Assembly: GCA_016935365.1 (NCBI GenBank)
Contig: JAFGRB010000382.1
Span: forward strand, 1 to 44,808
Direction: 5' to 3'
DNA from: Deltaproteobacteria bacterium
Lineage (GTDB): Bacteria; Myxococcota; B64-G9
DNA length: 44,808 bases
Within the stretch, counting starts at the first letter, position 1. Each line of letters opens with the position of its first letter. The position numbers were made by a program, and so were the translations under genes. Below the pieces are notes generated by a model. It was not told the origin of the DNA, searched no databases, and saw only the letters and a program-made list of their open reading frames with translations. Of the stretch, positions 42,559 through 44,808 are shown one piece after another.

Positions 42559-44013
42559 ATGAGATCGCCGTATCGGTTCCCAGCGATCGGGCTCGTCCTT
42601 TGCCTGCTTCTTTCCGACTTCTCGACCTCGCTGGCCCAGACCCGCGGCCCGGATCCGCGCGCGGCGCTCACCGCGCTCGAGGCCCGGCTCGCGGCGCTCG
42701 AGCGCAGCAAGGCCGACTCGACGCAGATCGAGAAGCTCCCGGCCTGGCTGCTGGGCTACTCCGCCATCGGCTGGTCGCAGGACCTCGTGGACCTCGCCGA
42801 GCTGGACCGGGCCCGGACCGGCCTGAAGGCGATCCTGGCGGGCGAGGCCAGCGCGCGCATCAAGGCGCTGGCCGTCATGTGGCTGACCGCCGGCCGCGAC
42901 GTGCGAGATCTGGAGGCCCTCGAGGCGCTGATCGACTCGCAGGCGCCGGCCGGAAGCTTCCCCTCGATCCACGTCACCCAGATCGTGCAGCCGAGCTACC
43001 CGGTCTCCTGGAATCCGAAGGACCTGGGCAGCGTGGCCCTGGCGGGGCTGTCCGCGCTCACCGGCCAGGCCTTCCACGACCCGGCGGCCTACCGCGCCTG
43101 GCGGCAGAAGAACCCGGATCTGAGGACCTCGTGCGCGTACTGGCAGGGCCTGCTCCCGCACGCCAGGCCCGAGCTGCGCCAGAGCTGGCTCGATGCGCTG
43201 CGGCGAGACGAGCCGGCGCTCTACCTGCGGGTGCTCCTGATGCAGCCAGGCGCCATCGATCTGGGCGGCCAGGACGAGGAGCGCCTGATCGGCCTCGTCA
43301 TGGAGACCCTGGGCAAGGCGGGCCTGGTCGCGCTGCTGGCGGAGCGGACGCCCTGGCCGGAGGCGGCCGAGCCCGCGCGGCACGCGACCTTCTCCGCCTG
43401 GATCTTCGACCGGGCCGAGCGCTTCTTCCAGGCGGAAGACGTCCCGACGCTGCTCTCCATCTGGGAGCGGACCGACTACGGCGAGCAGCAGCCCCACGCG
43501 CGGGTGGCGCTGGCCCTGGCCACCTCCAGGCTGTCGCCGGCCCATGCGCGCCGGGTCCTGACAGCGACGCTCGATCGGATCTCCTACGGCCAGGGCCCGC
43601 TGCTCGAACGCCTGGCCAGGCTGCACTGCCCGGACGAGCTCGCCTCCCTGCGCCGGTGGTTCTTCGAGTCCCGGCCTGGAGATCGGAGCGGGCTTCGCAG
43701 AGCGATCTTCGCGGGTCTCGCAGAGGCGGGCCCTCGGGCGCTCGCCTGCCTCGAGCCGCTGGTGCTGGACCGGCGCCTGGGAGCCGAAGAGCCCGAGGTG
43801 ATCGAGGCGCTGGCGAACACCTGCCTGCGCCTCCACCCCGGCCTGCGCCTGCCTCGCAGAGCGGAGATCCACGCCAAGGGGACCGGGCCCTGGGCGAAGA
43901 GGAAGATGCGCTGGCGGGCCGTCACGCCGGCCGACGAGAAGCGGGCCCTGCGAGCCCGCCGAGACTGCCTGCGGCGCATCCGCGCATGGCTGAGGACCGC
44001 GCGCAGACCCTAG
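42559..44013 (+). CDS. Exported HEAT-like helical-repeat protein
   Basis: 484-aa protein with a signal peptide (MRSPYRFPAIGLVLCLLLSDFSTSLAQ). The rest is helix-rich with Ala/Leu repeats (RARTGLKAILAGEASARIKALAVMWL, VALALATSRLSPAHARRVLTATL, IFAGLAEAGPRALACLEPLVL). It resembles the two proteins transcribed divergently in style but not clearly in sequence. It ends in a basic tail (RARRDCLRRIRAWLRTARR). The divergent 235-nt spacer to paralogue A holds both promoters; no strong element was recognised there. Confidence 0.7.
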   Translation: MRSPYRFPAIGLVLCLLLSDFSTSLAQTRGPDPRAALTALEARLAALERSKADSTQIEKLPAWLLGYSAIGWSQDLVDLAELDRARTGLKAILAGEASARIKALAVMWLTAGRDVRDLEALEALIDSQAPAGSFPSIHVTQIVQPSYPVSWNPKDLGSVALAGLSALTGQAFHDPAAYRAWRQKNPDLRTSCAYWQGLLPHARPELRQSWLDALRRDEPALYLRVLLMQPGAIDLGGQDEERLIGLVMETLGKAGLVALLAERTPWPEAAEPARHATFSAWIFDRAERFFQAEDVPTLLSIWERTDYGEQQPHARVALALATSRLSPAHARRVLTATLDRISYGQGPLLERLARLHCPDELASLRRWFFESRPGDRSGLRRAIFAGLAEAGPRALACLEPLVLDRRLGAEEPEVIEALANTCLRLHPGLRLPRRAEIHAKGTGPWAKRKMRWRAVTPADEKRALRARRDCLRRIRAWLRTARRP

Positions 44014-44031
44014 CAGCTGGTGAGCGGCTTC

Positions 44032-44583
44032 ATGGCCCGGATCGAGACATCTCCACGCGCGCTCCTGCTGACCGGCGTGCCGGGCATCGGCAAGAGCACC
44101 CTGCTGCGCCGGGTGGCCGACCAGCTCGGCGGCCATTCCCTGGGCGGTTTCATCACCGACGAGCTCCGCGGCCACGGCGGCGGCCGGGTCGGCTTCGCGC
44201 TGCGGCCCTTTGCCGGTCCCGAGGCCGTGCTGGCCCACGTCGGGATCCGAGGCCCGGCCCGCGTCGGCCGCTACGGGGTCGACCTGGCCGCCCTGGATGC
44301 GGTCGTGGACCGGGCCCTGGCGCCGGGCTTCGCGCGCTACCTGGTCGACGAGGTTGGCAAGATGGAGTGTCTGTCGCAGCGCTTCGTGGCCGCGATGGAG
44401 CGCCTGCTGGCAGGCGCGGCGCCGCTGGTGGCCACGGTGGCCCTTCGCGGGCGGGGCTTCATCGCCCGGATCAAGCAGCTGCCCGGCGTCGAGCTCCTGC
44501 AGGTCGAGCGCGACAACCGCGAGCGCCTGCCCGCCCAGGTGCTCGGCTGGCTGCGCGCGGATGGATCGCTCCCGGGCCCATGA
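44032..44583 (+). CDS. THEP1-type nucleoside-triphosphatase
   Basis: 183-aa P-loop NTPase of the COG1618/THEP1 family, which hydrolyses various NTPs and can also act on nucleic acids. It has Walker A GVPGIGKST, GGFITDELRG (family motif), Walker B ARYLVDEVGKME, and RGFIARIKQLPGVELLQVERDNR near the end. The ATG at 44032 is chosen because family members start just before the P-loop; a GTG 12 nt upstream is possible. It follows the HEAT-like gene by 18 nt. Confidence 0.9.
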   Translation: MARIETSPRALLLTGVPGIGKSTLLRRVADQLGGHSLGGFITDELRGHGGGRVGFALRPFAGPEAVLAHVGIRGPARVGRYGVDLAALDAVVDRALAPGFARYLVDEVGKMECLSQRFVAAMERLLAGAAPLVATVALRGRGFIARIKQLPGVELLQVERDNRERLPAQVLGWLRADGSLPGP

Positions 44584-44598
44584 GGTAGATTGGCCCGC

Positions 44599-44763
44599 AT
44601 GGAGGGCCAGGCGAGGTCTCGAAAGCCGAATGGGAGCAGGGCTTCATTCAAGAGGCGGCAGGCCAAGAAGGAATGCGAACAGGCGCGCGAGCAATGCCTC
44701 AGGGCCTGTCGCTGTCATAGGTCTAGTCCTGAAACAAGCGACCTTTATAGTCGGGGGTATTGA
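44599..44763 (+). CDS. Possible very small basic Cys-rich protein (54 aa)
   Basis: A short frame just after the THEP1 gene, with GAGGT upstream of ATG 44599. It encodes MEGQARSRKPNGSRASFKRR, then AKKECEQAREQCLRACRCHR, with four cysteines in an amphipathic helix, and a short end. The pattern CxxxxxxCxxxCxC and coiled-coil charge look non-random. No family is known. The remaining 45 nt of the window are A/T-rich, with no recognised element. Confidence 0.35.
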   Translation: MEGQARSRKPNGSRASFKRRQAKKECEQAREQCLRACRCHRSSPETSDLYSRGY

Positions 44764-44808
44764 CAAAACAAAGAAAAGCCCCAGATTTCAAGAGTTTTAA
44801 TCGACAAT

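Noticed and set aside
44210-44800. Overlapping frame at the right end
   Set aside because: Out-of-frame shadow of the THEP1 gene with a Trp/Arg-rich composition.

Overview
This is a GC-rich chromosomal window from a Gram-negative bacterium. The best guess, by inference, is Myxococcota or another former 'deltaproteobacterial' lineage. Reasons are the number of predicted lipoproteins (including one with a long Asp/Gly-rich linker), a PASTA-bearing FtsI, an archaeal/eukaryotic-type prolyl-tRNA synthetase and meso-DAP-type MurE. No rRNA, tRNA, CRISPR array or insertion sequence was seen.

Positions 199-17868 (minus strand) hold a nearly complete division and cell-wall (dcw) operon. In transcription order it is mraZ, rsmH, ftsL, ftsI, murE, murF, mraY, murD, ftsW, murG, murC, ddl, ftsQ, ftsA, ftsZ. 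It makes the UDP-MurNAc-pentapeptide and lipid II precursors, the septal transglycosylase/transpeptidase pair and the FtsZ ring. Genes are tightly packed, several with 1-10 nt overlaps. murB is absent from its usual place: murC overlaps ddl directly. Upstream of mraZ lie four 10-bp tandem boxes that look like the MraZ autoregulatory operator.

Positions 18118-21459 hold a small zinc-ribbon protein (minus) and a plus-strand group: a tail-anchored membrane protein, proS and cinA.

Positions about 21.5-38 kb are accessory. There are four intact toxin-antitoxin pairs with PIN-domain (VapC-like) toxins, one orphan AbrB-type antitoxin, and several fragments of further modules. Interspersed are lipoproteins (an ankyrin protein and a PEGA-like protein sharing a C-terminal domain, a cysteine-rich protein, an alpha/beta hydrolase, a GH31 glycosidase), a Sel1-repeat protein, a degenerate Toprim protein, a DUF4259-like protein and a membrane protein ending in an EF-Ts-like UBA domain. 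In all four intact pairs the toxin start is a non-ATG codon overlapping the antitoxin stop (NTGA). The GH31 gene appears to start on the first codons of a destroyed vapC gene and is flanked by other toxin-antitoxin debris, so this stretch reads as a repeatedly remodelled toxin-antitoxin graveyard.

Positions 37.9-44.8 kb hold an exported helical protein with a small membrane partner, two paralogous helical-repeat proteins in an overlapping pair, a divergent third exported helical-repeat protein, a THEP1-type nucleotide phosphatase and a possible very small Cys-rich protein.
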